From contig OX326961.1 in NCBI GenBank assembly GCA_946800325.1, positions 9,092,655 through 9,156,654 of the forward strand: a stretch of DNA of 64,000 nt. Direction: 5' to 3'. The notes beneath the pieces were generated by a model. That model was given only the letters and a program-made list of their open reading frames with translations. It was not told the origin of the DNA and did not search any database. The position numbers were made by a program, and so were the translations under genes. Source of the DNA: Luzula sylvatica (lineage: Eukaryota; Streptophyta; Magnoliopsida; Poales; Juncaceae). Every line of letters begins with the position of its first letter. Position 1 is the first letter of the stretch. Of this stretch, positions 34,059 to 44,216 are shown piece by piece.

Positions 34059-34499
34059 TATCAATAAATGAAGAACAATATTACCGGGATAATGAAATTA
34101 TTTTCGTTTATGCTTATATTGATATTTTATTTTTTCAAAAAATGATATATTTTGTGGATTTTTTTTTATTAATAAATGGAGAACGATATTAAACAATATT
34201 ATATTGATCAATGGAGAACAATATTATATTTATATTTATATCATTTAAATATCAATAGTACCAGGACGAATCTTTATAAGTTTTTTTTAATATTGTAGTG
34301 GCGGAAATGCACTCGAAACGAATTATTTTTTATTTTAATATTCTAAATTTAATTCTTGGGTAAGCAAATCTTGCACAGAAAAATTTGTCCGTAATTATTG
34401 TTAAATATATATTTTTAATAACTATGTTATTATGCTAAAAGAATTGTAGTTTATTTATTGAAATATTGTAATGTTGTTATTCTTCAAATGACATACAAC

Positions 34500-34620
34500 A
34501 TAAAGGGGGAATCTCAGGTATAACCCTTCAAAAACTCAAAATATCATTTTTTCCTTCTAAAAATGTTAATATCAAATTTAGCCTTCTAAATCTCAACTAA
34601 TATCAAATTCTATGTTACGC
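34500..34620. repeat. Degenerate 'ATATCA..TT.CCTTCTAAA' repeats
   Basis: Three or four loose units (GGTATAACCCTTCAAAAACT, ATCATTTTTTCCTTCTAAAA, ATCAAATTTAGCCTTCTAAA). They are related in style to the ends of the element at 59655-60796 and to 51720-51830. Confidence 0.5.
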
Positions 34621-34810
34621 GGATATTTCAAATGCAGAAGTATCCGGAGGATACGGGTATCCGATATGGCTACGGGTATGATACGGCTCGGATACGTGTC
34701 GGATACGTCACGTGGCGTATCCGATTATTTTAATAATTATTCTTTTTCGAATACGGCGGGGATACGATAGGATACGGCCGGGATATTCCATTTTGGATAC
34801 TTCGGTCCAT
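34615..34810. repeat. GGATACG-motif cluster, possible hAT-type subterminal zone
   Basis: About ten GGATACG/CGTATCC motifs in 190 bases. Comparable motif-rich zones mark the ends of the hAT-like element at 22178-24696. No terminal repeats or target duplication found. Confidence 0.4.
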
Positions 34811-35870
34811 TATATATTTCGGGTCATAATATTTTTAAATAAATTATAAATGATACTTATATGATACTTCTAAATTAATTCTAAATTTAGGATACAAAAT
34901 GGATCACACGGAGAAATGCTCCATTTTAAAACATATACAAAATCACATCTAAATGGGATCAAATAATTTATATTTTGAGATAATAGTATCAATATTATCA
35001 TACAATTGTATATCTTGTATTATAATGAAAAAAATAATTAACATGATCGTCACGTATCACATATATTCTCCTAATCTTCATTGCAAAATTAAATGTTCTT
35101 AATTGTAACCCTTATTAAGAGCACACCGGAGGAATTGTGACACGGCTTAAATAAAATGTCTATAATATTCATCGAAAAAACTTAAAATGGCAAAATATAT
35201 TTGGCCAATAAAAAATCAATTCAACAATTCAAAGATGAAATCGCCCAAAAAAATATGAAGAAACTCATAATTATGAATGAGCCAATAAAAGTCCCAGCTT
35301 ACCCGATGAGATAATATGTAATCTTTACAAAATAATATGAAGAAATAATATATAATCTTTACAAAATTGTATAAGCCACGACTGTAAAAGGTAATGGAGA
35401 GTTAATTATCCGGATTTGTTAAATATCTGTTTAATTAAGCTTATATAAATACATATTTTATTTTATGAATTTAACACTTATTTATGATAATACAAAAACA
35501 AATCGTGGAAAAATGATATTAAAAAATATAATATTATCTTAAAGTCCGAATATGGAAACTTTGATTTTTAAGTTAACATAAAATGTACATACATTAAATT
35601 CAGTAACTCGTTTTAAATGAGTTAATATAATATTATCTCAATATGAAACATCGTAGCATTTAGCAAAGTATTAGCCTTCGTATCAATTATCATTTGCCAT
35701 TATTTTCTCGATTTTCTTATTTAAAAAATGAGTCACTTTTGTGAACTGCACAAATTAATTCATCAACATTCTTTTTGTCATAATTTTAATATGATGCGTT
35801 TTTTATTTAATCATATGATGAATTTATATTTAAATTATTGTTTATCCCTCAACTACTCTCAAGGCTTCAA
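34811..35870. other. AT-rich spacer
   Basis: Nothing recognised. Confidence 0.35.
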
Positions 35871-35876
35871 TTTCTC

Positions 35877-36085
35877 ACAGTGAGCTCCGCCCCGAGGGCC
35901 CGCCCCCTTTTGGGCCTCCCCCCCGACCCGAAGGCCCGGCCTCCCTTTTGGGCCGAACCCCTCCCACGTCCTGCTCCGCTGGCCTGCATTAACATATAAA
36001 TTATATACATACATACACACACAAACAACAGACATATACAAACACACGCACACAACAGACATCAATACACACACATGCCCATCAT
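35877..36085 (-). repeat. GGGCC-rich island joined to a (GT)-rich tract, copy 1
   Basis: Read on the minus strand, about 80 bases of GT-rich DNA (36085-36005) are followed by about 100 bases of GGGCC/GGCCC-rich DNA (35980-35877). That is extreme G+C in an AT-rich region. The same order, GT tract then GGGCC island, occurs at 49318-49605 on the plus strand. Frames through it are shadows. Confidence 0.75.
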
Positions 36086-36389
36086 ACATTCCAAAAAAAC
36101 ACACAATGGTCATGACAGATCTTCAGCGTTCAATTAATTGCAATTTCTTCTATGTGCTGATTTAATTGAAAACTCTGGTGCTTCCAAACCTAGACAAAAT
36201 GAAAAGAACAATTAAGATTGTGAAATTTGTATACAAACGGGCAAGAAAATAACAGTTCTGACTAGTAAGAAAATTGGTCCTTTAGATGAAATGAAGTATA
36301 ATGATGTGCACAGTGCAAACCCCTTTAAAATTGGCCAATGAAATAAGAACAGTTCAAGTGAAATATTTACCTTCGACACAGCAACGGCT

Positions 36390-36485
36390 CGGTACCGTTC
36401 AGATTCTGACTCGATCATCTTCAGATTCTAACACGCCTACCTACAGATTCTGTCTCGGCCCCCCACAGATTCTGACAATATCGCT
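36390..36485. repeat. CAGATTCTG repeat cluster
   Basis: Four copies of the near-palindromic CAGATTCT(G/A) occur at about 24-30 base intervals (36399, 36421, 36441, 36466). Confidence 0.7.
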
Positions 36486-36755
36486 TCGACATCAGATTTA
36501 ATGGCTGTAAATCAGTGCCAGTGCACAGTTTTGGTCCTTATCACCGAAATAGAAAAAAAAAACCAAAATCAGTCAACTGAAAATGCCCCAAATCAAACAA
36601 ACATATCAAGTTCAATTAGTTCAAACGAGAAGGCAAATTTTGTTTCATCAAAGAAATTCATACGTTAAACAAAATTGAAGCAAATAACAACAGTGCAGAT
36701 CTGAATTTCCAAAATAGAAGATGAATTTTCTTTCGAAAAAGAACAGGAATTACTT

Positions 36756-36870
36756 GAAAGCTCAGCTCGCCATTGCTCTGTTTGAACTAGACATTAGGAG
36801 TATCCCGACTTAGAACATCATTCACATTGTTGCTTCCTCCAGAAAGCTCAGCTCGCCATTGCTCTGTTCA
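36756..36870. repeat. Direct repeat of 25+ bp
   Basis: GAAAGCTCAGCTCGCCATTG (then CTCTG) occurs at 36756 and 36842, about 86 bases apart. Confidence 0.85.
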
Positions 36871-36879
36871 TTCGGAGAA

Positions 36880-36988
36880 TAAAGAACAACAGAGACAGAG
36901 AGAACCGTTTGTCCTTCGCTTGGCTTTACATTTGAACCACCATCTCCTTCCTTGCTTGCGCATTTATTTTCCTCTTTCAATGGATTTG

Positions 36989-37059
<71 letters not shown>

Positions 37060-37260
37060 CTGGTTGAGAAGAGAAAGAGAGGGGGTCGGGGTGAATATAT
37101 AGAAAGAACGGAAGAAGAAGATATCAAATTCGACCGTTGGAGGAGAAGATTCTAGATCTCTCGATATAGCCGTTAGAAGAAGATATCAAATTTGCTGGCA
37201 AGAAGAAATCATAATCTTGCTTCGACGGAAGAATTAAGAAGAACGGAAGAGAAGCAAGCA
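36880..37260 (+). other. Leader-like GC-richer block with (GA)32
   Basis: Composition resembles a transcribed leader: CT-rich 36900-36985, perfect GA run 36992-37056, then GA-rich 37057-37260 with two AAGAAGATATCAAAT motifs (37103, 37159). No conserved coding sequence recognised. Frames through the GA run (RERERE) are shadows. Confidence 0.45.
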
Positions 37261-37434
37261 AAAGTTATGCACTCAACAAAGATTGCCTGTGGTATTTTCC
37301 CTACATATGAGTGTTTAACGAGTCATATTGTTTTATTTATTGGACCCGTTTTAGATTCTGCTTTTTTTTTTTCTATAGCTACAGGAGATGATGAACATAA
37401 TATCTGTGGAGACGTGGAGTTATTTTCCTTCATT

Positions 37435-37575
37435 TTGCATTCATTTGTATGTTTATCATTTAGATTGCAATACATCACATAAAAAATTATTTTATATAAA
37501 ATCTTAAAATAACATAATACATCATAAAATAGTATTACAAAAAATCATATATATTGAGAAATATTATATTGAACA
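37435..37575. repeat. Direct repeat D1, copy 1
   Basis: Matches 41551-41690 in the same orientation (landmarks TTTATCATTTRGATT, AAAATCTTAAAAT, AATACATCATAAAATAGTAT). The two copies bracket the Helitron-like segment 38008-41420. Confidence 0.8.
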
Positions 37576-39279
37576 ACATTCATGATTCATTGTTTTAGAT
37601 TATTTTTTTTATTGTTTTTGGAAGAGGGCTTAAGGGATTAAATCAGCAATATTGGTTCTTCATATCAAAGTTTTATTTAATGGGATTACATATATCAGAT
37701 TTCTGCACGTTGGTGAAAAAATGCTCAATATAATTAATCATTCAAATATTATTTGTTTAATGAGATAGATTTTACATCTGATGAAATGAACTAATAGTAT
37801 TTTTCAAATTTCAAATATAATTATTGCCAAGTAATATAAAAACAATAATTCAAATATTATTTGTTTTACATTTCTGCATCATTCATGAGGCATTTTCACC
37901 TACCAATAAACACATCAATAATTCATTAATATTATTAAAATAAAATATTTTAAATTCGTTTGGACGGATAAACCTTCTTTTCATAATCAATCATAATATG
38001 TAAATTACTAGGAAAATATCCGCGCTACGCTACGGATTTTTTCTTTTAATAATTTCATTATAAATATAATAGAGTATGAACTATAATTAAGTAGCATTGA
38101 TCAGGTCATTCAGAATATTAATGTATATGTTCCTATTATCAAACTACATTTCGAAAGGAATTCAATTTATCACTTCAATTTTACAATTTATTTAAAATCG
38201 ATAAAGAGAAAATGTAATCATGATGCTAACCATAATATTTCATTGAAAATATCTTCATTGACCAAAAAATGTTGATGTATATCCGTAGAAAATATTAAAA
38301 ATTAATGCAACATTTTTGGACAAGTATAATTTGTGAAATTAAATCTTTTGCTTGTTCTTTGATGAGGATATTATGTATCCTTGCGTAACAAAACAAAATG
38401 AATTATGATGTTACAAAAGATAGCTTAAATAGTAACACAAAAATAAAATTGGGTCGATTTCAACTTGGAGATAAAGAACAACTATAATCCTCATCGCTTC
38501 CAATATAATCACAGGTTCCAACAATATTTTTAAAAAAATTCAATACTTTTTTTTTTCTACTTTTACATACTTCATATTTTACCTTGGATGTCTTTTTAGC
38601 ACTTGGGAGCATGAATGACCTGCAAGCGACAATTCAAGATTGATGTAATGGTTTCTCATTTTCTCCACCTATGCAAAAATTCCATCAATCATATTAAATA
38701 TGCTTTAGACATTATTAATGTCACAATATATAATTATTATTCACAAAATTTTGAACAGTGTCTCTAAAGGTATTTCCCTCCATGGGTTGGATATAATCAA
38801 ATAACAAAGTTCATCATTCCTTCTTTAGCAGCCCAAAAATACAGTTATAAAGATTCCCTACATAAAATAAATAAATATCAGACATAAAAAATACATCTGC
38901 TTTGAATCTCCGTCATTTCCAAACTCGACTTCTCTTAAGAAGAAATACATCTGCTTTGAATCTCGAAACCAAAACCATCGGCTAGAAAGTGTTTCCAATG
39001 ATTTCACCATTTTCAGACCATCCTTTATTGCCATAGATTGTTTTTGGGTGAATTACTATCTAGTGAATATATAATTGCGACAATGTAACTAAAATTGTAA
39101 ATTTGAGTCAGTCATGCATAATAAATCAAGTTATGTACTTGCAAAAACAATCGCATTCGTTCATCAGCTTAGATTACTTTGATAGAAGGGTTTGAGGAAT
39201 TTTGAATAGAATAAGAACTTTGCATGGCGATACCGCAAAGATTATAAGTTCTTTTTGTAAACGTACAGTTCTTAATTCA

Positions 39280-40592
39280 GTTGGTTTTCACTCCAAAATA
39301 TGATTTTCGCTCAGCGATTGTAATTCCTGAAATATCGAAACATTTTAGGACCTAATTGTAAAAAAAAAAATACTACAATATACATGAATTAATATATTAT
39401 TTATATATACTTCTAATCCAGCTTCGGAAACTTGTTTGCGAAGACTTAATATTTCTTCTTCTCGTGATCGTGTTCTTGTATACAATTCCTGAAATTTTAA
39501 TTTTGTAAAAAACCCTAAAATTAATTATATTATAACAATTGGGGGGTATTTCTGTAATTTTTACCTTAATCTCTGGATCCATATCTTCATCAAAATCATC
39601 AGGGAGACAAACCTTCGGATATTGATTCCTATGAAAAAAATAATATACATCATATTTTATAAATATATCCCTGAAAACATAATAATATCATATAAACCCA
39701 TATTTCCCGAAATTGCTTAAAACTCCTAATAAACCTCAAAACTCACCACTGGAGGACTGATGATAAGAGTTAACAAATGCAAACGGAGCATTAAATGGAT
39801 CCCTCGTCATTTTTGCAAAGAACACCCTGAAAATTATCAAAACTATTAGTTTAGCTTTCATTTTCGGAAGTATTAATTTGTAGGAATTAGAAATAGAATT
39901 CACAAGAGAAGAGAAATAAGTAACTTTGGTAACATTTTTTTTAGAAATTGTGGTTTATCCTTTAATATCCTCGAGGAAATTACATTTTAACATAAAATCA
40001 TAACGACTTTAACGAACTGTACTATCACTATCATAACACTACAGATCATAATGGGTTTAAAAGAACCGAGCTAGACATAATTGGTTGGAGGAATGGACCG
40101 AGTTGGTACTAATTGCGAAAGTGCAGATGATGAGCTGGCGACCTTGTTCTAAAACCGAAACTAAGGCTTGAGAAGTGAACACCCCTTTTGATTTAGAGAA
40201 ATCGATTCTGGTCTTGCTGGTTGATTATCCCCATTATTTTCCAAACCTTAAAAAAAATATATCAATTGATTAAAATAAAAATAAACATAATTTTATTTTA
40301 ATTATAATTTAAAATATACTTGAGTTTCGTAGAACAGTCTCCATGCGATGAATGAAATCCTGAAAGGACGTCAGAGCATCAGGCATGACCTGAAAAGGTG
40401 AAAAATCGCAATTTTGTAAATAGCGAAAAACAAGAGCTATTTTGCAAATTTTTGAAGAGAATATTAAATTACCATATTTCTCGGCATTCCAGGTGGAATT
40501 TCATGATTCATAGTGAAGAAACTTCTTAGAGGAATTTCATCGAACACCTTACAATCACAAGGTTTTCGCTTGATATTTATTATAGCCCATTT
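39280..40592 (-). pseudogene. Captured coiled-coil protein gene (six exons)
   Basis: Six short exons with GT-AG borders run in order on the minus strand: 40592-40473 (end HEIPPGMPRNM), 40389-40320 (VMPDALTSFQDFIHRMETVL), 39826-39747 (VFFAKMTRDPFNAPFAFVNS), 39628-39565 (NQYPKVCLPDDFDEDMDPEI), 39488-39411 (ELYTRTRSREEEILSLRKQV) and 39326 to about 39280 (ELQSLSENHILE, then stop). The last three join without a frame change. The joint between the third and fourth exons is out of frame, and the first contains a frameshift. The acidic DDFDEDMD part followed by heptad-like REEEILSLRKQ suggests a linker leading into a coiled coil. I do not recognise the family. The C-terminal part appears missing. It is probably non-functional and was carried by the Helitron. 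Confidence 0.65.
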
Positions 40593-40830
40593 CTGAATTT
40601 GAAAAAAGAACTATGTATGAGACTTTATTAAATTCCAATTATTCCTTGATCTATAATATGCATTAAAATTCCTTGATTCAGATTGAAGAAAATTCTTGAG
40701 AGGAATTCCATCGAACACCTTATCATCATAAGAGTTTGGTTGATATTTATTATAACCCATTTGTGAATTTGAACAAACTATGTATGAGACTTTATCCCCA
40801 TGATACAAAGTAAATTTCAATGAAATTCTA
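40473..40830 (-). repeat. Tandem duplication of the first captured exon
   Basis: The segment with GGAATTTCATCGAACACCTT (40534) recurs about 170-190 bases on as GGAATTCCATCGAACACCTT (40699), with matching flanks (TATTTATTATARCCCATTTST, AACTATGTATGAGACTTTAT). The second copy retains an open start, MGYNKYQPNSYDDKVFDGIP, on the minus strand; the first is frameshifted. Confidence 0.75.
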
Positions 40831-40879
40831 AAATTACTCATTTAATAATTTGCAGACATTTCAGAAAAAAACTTTATAA

Positions 40880-41285
40880 TATTCATACCTCGGTTCTTTT
40901 GATTTTCTACAAAGGAGATGGCAACTACGAGTATTGGAGAGAGGGGCAATTATCCACCAGCATGGGATTGATTGAGAATTTGTTCCGTAACTTTGTCTGG
41001 ATGAGAGAATATCTGATCGGAAAGGGAAAACTTCGAAAAAGAAACGACGCTACGGACAAGTAGAGCACGAAACTTTTCTCTGATGGAGATCGCAAAAAGA
41101 GGCGGAGGAGGAGGATGTGTCTTCGGATTGTGGTTAACTGAGAGAGAGAAGGAGAAGGGACGTCGATAACTGCTCTCTGAGGAGGCGCCAATATAAGAAG
41201 AGATGTGTCTTCGGATAAGAGCACAGTAATAAATAGAAGAAGGGCCTTGTAAATTACGTGAGAATGGAGAGATGTATCCAAACGT
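40880..41285 (-). other. Leader-like block of the captured gene
   Basis: CT-rich on the minus strand, higher G+C than the surroundings, Leu/Ser/Pro-rich frames without recognised domain. Placed immediately upstream of the captured exons on the same strand. Confidence 0.35.
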
Positions 41286-41550
41286 GAGATTAAGATGGAA
41301 TATTCAATTGAGTTGAGCGTTTATTTGGAATCCGAAATAAATATAAACAGGTAAAAAAAATTGACGTGGCATTTTAAGATTTGAGAAAATTATTTGTAAA
41401 ATGTATTAGTATGATTAATTTTTTATGTACAGTCTTAAAATAAATAGACAAAACATCACAATATTGTACAATAAAATGTCCAATTGCAAAACAATATTAT
41501 TTATGGTCCAAAATTGGTTATGATTTAAGATACTATTTTACCACATATTT

Positions 41551-41690
41551 CATTTTATTTATCATTTGGATTACAATAAGTCACATCAAAAATTATTTTA
41601 TAAAATCTTAAAATGAAATAATACATCATAAAATAGTATCACAAAAAATTATATGATATATACGAGAAATATTGTATTAAACAACTTATT
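41551..41690. repeat. Direct repeat D1, copy 2
   Basis: Copy of 37435-37575, about 4.1 kb away. Confidence 0.8.
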
Positions 41691-41879
41691 ATTTAAATTG
41701 GATAAAAGAGTCTATAAAGAAAAAGAAAAATACATGCTAAAGTTAAGGAAAATTCTATCATATATTATTTTTTATTTTATTATACACTTTATTGTGATCC
41801 AACCATTAAAATTAAAAATTTGTTGTCAATCTAAAGGTCAACATTAAATCACTTCTCTTCCCCCTGAAAAGGGTAAAAA

Positions 41880-42310
41880 AGGTAAATTTGTACACACAAG
41901 TTACTCTCTTGCACCCTTCTCTACCGTTCTCGTACCCTCCTACCCTCTCCAGTAGCTCTCCCCCAATCTCGCCCTCAATATTGCCACACTTTCTCTCGCG
42001 CGCGCGAGAATCTCACGATCGCCAGATCAACAATCTTCCCACTCTCTCTCTCTCTCGCGCGAGATCGATCGCCAGTATAGATGAACAATCTCGCCAGTAT
42101 AGTACAACGAAAATTTAACACCAATGCTCAGGTCGGAAAAACGATATGTGTGGAGGCGGGGCGGTGGGGGTGAACTGGGGTTCGGATTCATAGTCACTCT
42201 TTTTGATATTTTTTTTGTAAAAACTGGAAATGGGATGGAGAAATCACTTTTACATGGAAATGGAGATCCATATTCAATTTCGATACTTGGATATATGACT
42301 TCTTCAAGTA
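41880..42310 (+). other. Leader-like block upstream of the NTH1 fragment
   Basis: CT-rich DNA (41900-42050) with the 16-bp palindrome TCTCGCGCGCGCGAGA (41994-42009) and a second CTCGCGCGAG near 42054. This is followed by a G-rich stretch (42140-42185). Position and strand fit the 5' end of the captured NTH1 gene, but the exon here is not recognisable as NTH1. Confidence 0.3.
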
Positions 42311-42548
42311 AGAACATTTTTGTATACATTATTCTACAATTTCGATACTTTGAATTAGTTACCTAGAAAGTAATGTTGGCTTATAAAAAAATTGATTCTA
42401 AATTCAATATATTTTTGCAGGTAATAAGGTGAAATCTACGTCACAATCAAACCAATTAGGAAAATAATAAAAGCTAGAACACTTCGAGAAGGTATTTCAC
42501 TACTTCATATTTTCAAAAGGAATTAAGAAAAACTTTATAACATTTTAG

Positions 42549-43009
42549 GCAAAATTCGGCCTCCATAGAATTGGGAAGAAATTCGAAAAGGAATTAAGAA
42601 AATTCGATGTTTAGAAAATGTACCAGCTGATACAAAAGGCTGTGACAAAACTGGTTCTCTTTTACCTCCAAAAGTAAAATCATATTTTCATTTCTATTTT
42701 ATTCCTTGAAAATGAGTAATATCATATATACCCTTAAAAATAAGAAATATCATGTATACCCCTGTAGGAACAAAGATTTGATGTTTTGATTGGATCAATG
42801 CTTTCGAGCCAAACAAAAGGCGAAGTTACTCATGGTAAGTCCCAACATTTTGTGATTTTTATTTTATCAGGGTTCTTTTTGTAATTTTTTTATGAGAAAT
42901 CAGGTGAAATCAGGTGCAGTGGAAAGACTTGAGCAGAATGGGTTATCGGATCCTGAAACAATTATTCAAACCGATGAAGAAATCGTTAGAGACTTAATTC
43001 GACTTGTAC
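42549..43009 (+). pseudogene. NTH1: Endonuclease III homologue (NTH1) fragment, three exons
   Basis: Three in-phase exons with GT-AG introns. Exon 42549-42673 translates as KIRPP-stop-NWEEIRKGIKKIRCLE then NVPADTKGCDKTGSLLPPK. Exon 42768-42834 gives EQRFDVLIGSMLSSQTKGEV. Exon 42914 to about 43009 gives GAVERLEQNGLSDPETIIQT then DEEIVRDLI. The order matches plant NTH1, a bifunctional DNA glycosylase/AP lyase of base-excision repair, which reads ...[30 protein letters not shown]... at this place; SSQTKD is part of its N-terminal helical domain. The piece stops before the helix-hairpin-helix, the catalytic Lys and Asp, and the [4Fe-4S] cluster cysteines. A TAG stop lies early in the first exon, SSQTKD has become SSQTKG, and the frame runs to a stop at 43047 instead of continuing. 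It is a non-functional gene fragment, most simply explained by capture in a mobile element; Helitron A copy 2 begins some 600 bp downstream on the same strand. Confidence 0.9.
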
Positions 43010-43134
43010 GGAGGAATAAAACCCTAATTTTTGCAGTTCAGACTTGAGAGCTCATCAACAAGTATTTTGTTGTTAATTATTATGTTAATAATTTTTATAA
43101 TTAAAGTTCTGTTGAAATTTATATTATTTTGCTG

Positions 43135-43245
43135 TGATTGTAGGGTTAATTTGTACGGGTGCGGTACTAGCACTATACGGGTATGGTACTGGTACGGTAT
43201 TATTTAAAGTTTATGATTGGTATGCGGTTACGGTTCACGACCAAG
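43135..43245. repeat. GGTACGG-motif cluster
   Basis: Repeated GGGTGCGGTAC / GGTATGGTAC / GGTACGGTAT motifs within about 100 bases. Possibly a transposon subterminal zone like those at 34615-34810 and 22195-22430. Confidence 0.4.
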
Positions 43246-44216
43246 TAGCATTTAGGAATTCATTAAAGTTGCATTTTGTAATTTTTGTAAATAAATTTTG
43301 CTTATTTTGTAAATTGTTATTTAGTCAATATGTTTTCAAAGAACTCACAAAATAAGTGGCAAAAAATGACCTTGTATGAAATATCACCAGTGTATGTATG
43401 ATCCTTCTATGTTTTTCAAGGCTTAGGTATACATTATATTTTATGTATGCAAGGGCATTTGTGATATGATGAGATTTTATGAGAAATATATTAAATCTGA
43501 AATTCATTGATATTTATCATATTTGATTTTAAGGTGGAAATTGACAATTTTTTTTATTCGATTTATTTTTCAATTTCCTTCAAAAAAAATTTTATTTTCC
43601 TCAAATATTACATACTTCAAAATAAATTTTTTTTTACCAACCTCTTATTTTGGATTCATATTTATGCAATCTCCTCGTGCCACCTCATCACAACTCATGC
43701 CACATCATCACAACTATTTGAACCATTAGATTAGGATACGTGGTAACATATGAATCATATATTAACCTTGGATTTTGTGTGGTTATGTTTTATTTGTAGA
43801 TATTTATGTGTCCCTTATTTCACACATAGTTTTAAGAAATTTTAGAAGGCCACATCACCTTAAACTGACGACTTGTCAAAATATTATTTGTTAGGTTCGT
43901 GTGGGACCAATTGTATTTGATTTTGAATTTTTTTCACAATATGATAGATGATCAATTGTGAATACAAATAGAATGTGAAGAGTTTAAATATCTAACATTA
44001 ATAAATTAATAAATTAATATATAATATAATAAAACATACATCAAATATTGTTAGTATTTTCATAATATAATCTAAAAAAATTAAGAAATATATTCGTTGA
44101 AATTTCATCTTTATTTTGATATCCATATTATCATATATTTAATATTTTTCTCTAACTTAAAATTATGAAACCGATTATGTCAAAAAAGATATAAAAATAA
44201 ATGCAATTACATTAAT

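Larger units (their letters stand above)
38008..41425 (-). mobile_element. Helitron-like element carrying gene exons (minus strand)
   Basis: The minus-strand 3' end shows the hairpin ATCCGTAGCGTAGCGCGGAT (38018-38037), spacer ATTTTC, CTAG (38008-38011) and host T. The proposed 5' side (41360-41425) shares a block with 31550-31645. Between them, on the same strand, lie a leader-like block (41280-40880) and six spliced exons of a host gene. Same-strand gene capture is common in plant Helitrons. The exact 5' base is inferred, and no RepHel frame is present. Confidence 0.6.

Noticed and set aside
35877..35980. CpG-island-type promoter
   Set aside because: The island is GGGCC-rich with few CpG, lies next to a microsatellite and has an inverted counterpart elsewhere, so a repeat module explains it better.
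42124..42366. 80-codon frame as the first exon of NTH1
   Set aside because: The translation does not resemble the NTH1 N-terminus and runs through a G-rich stretch and an AT-rich intron-like part. Only the three later exons are recognisable.
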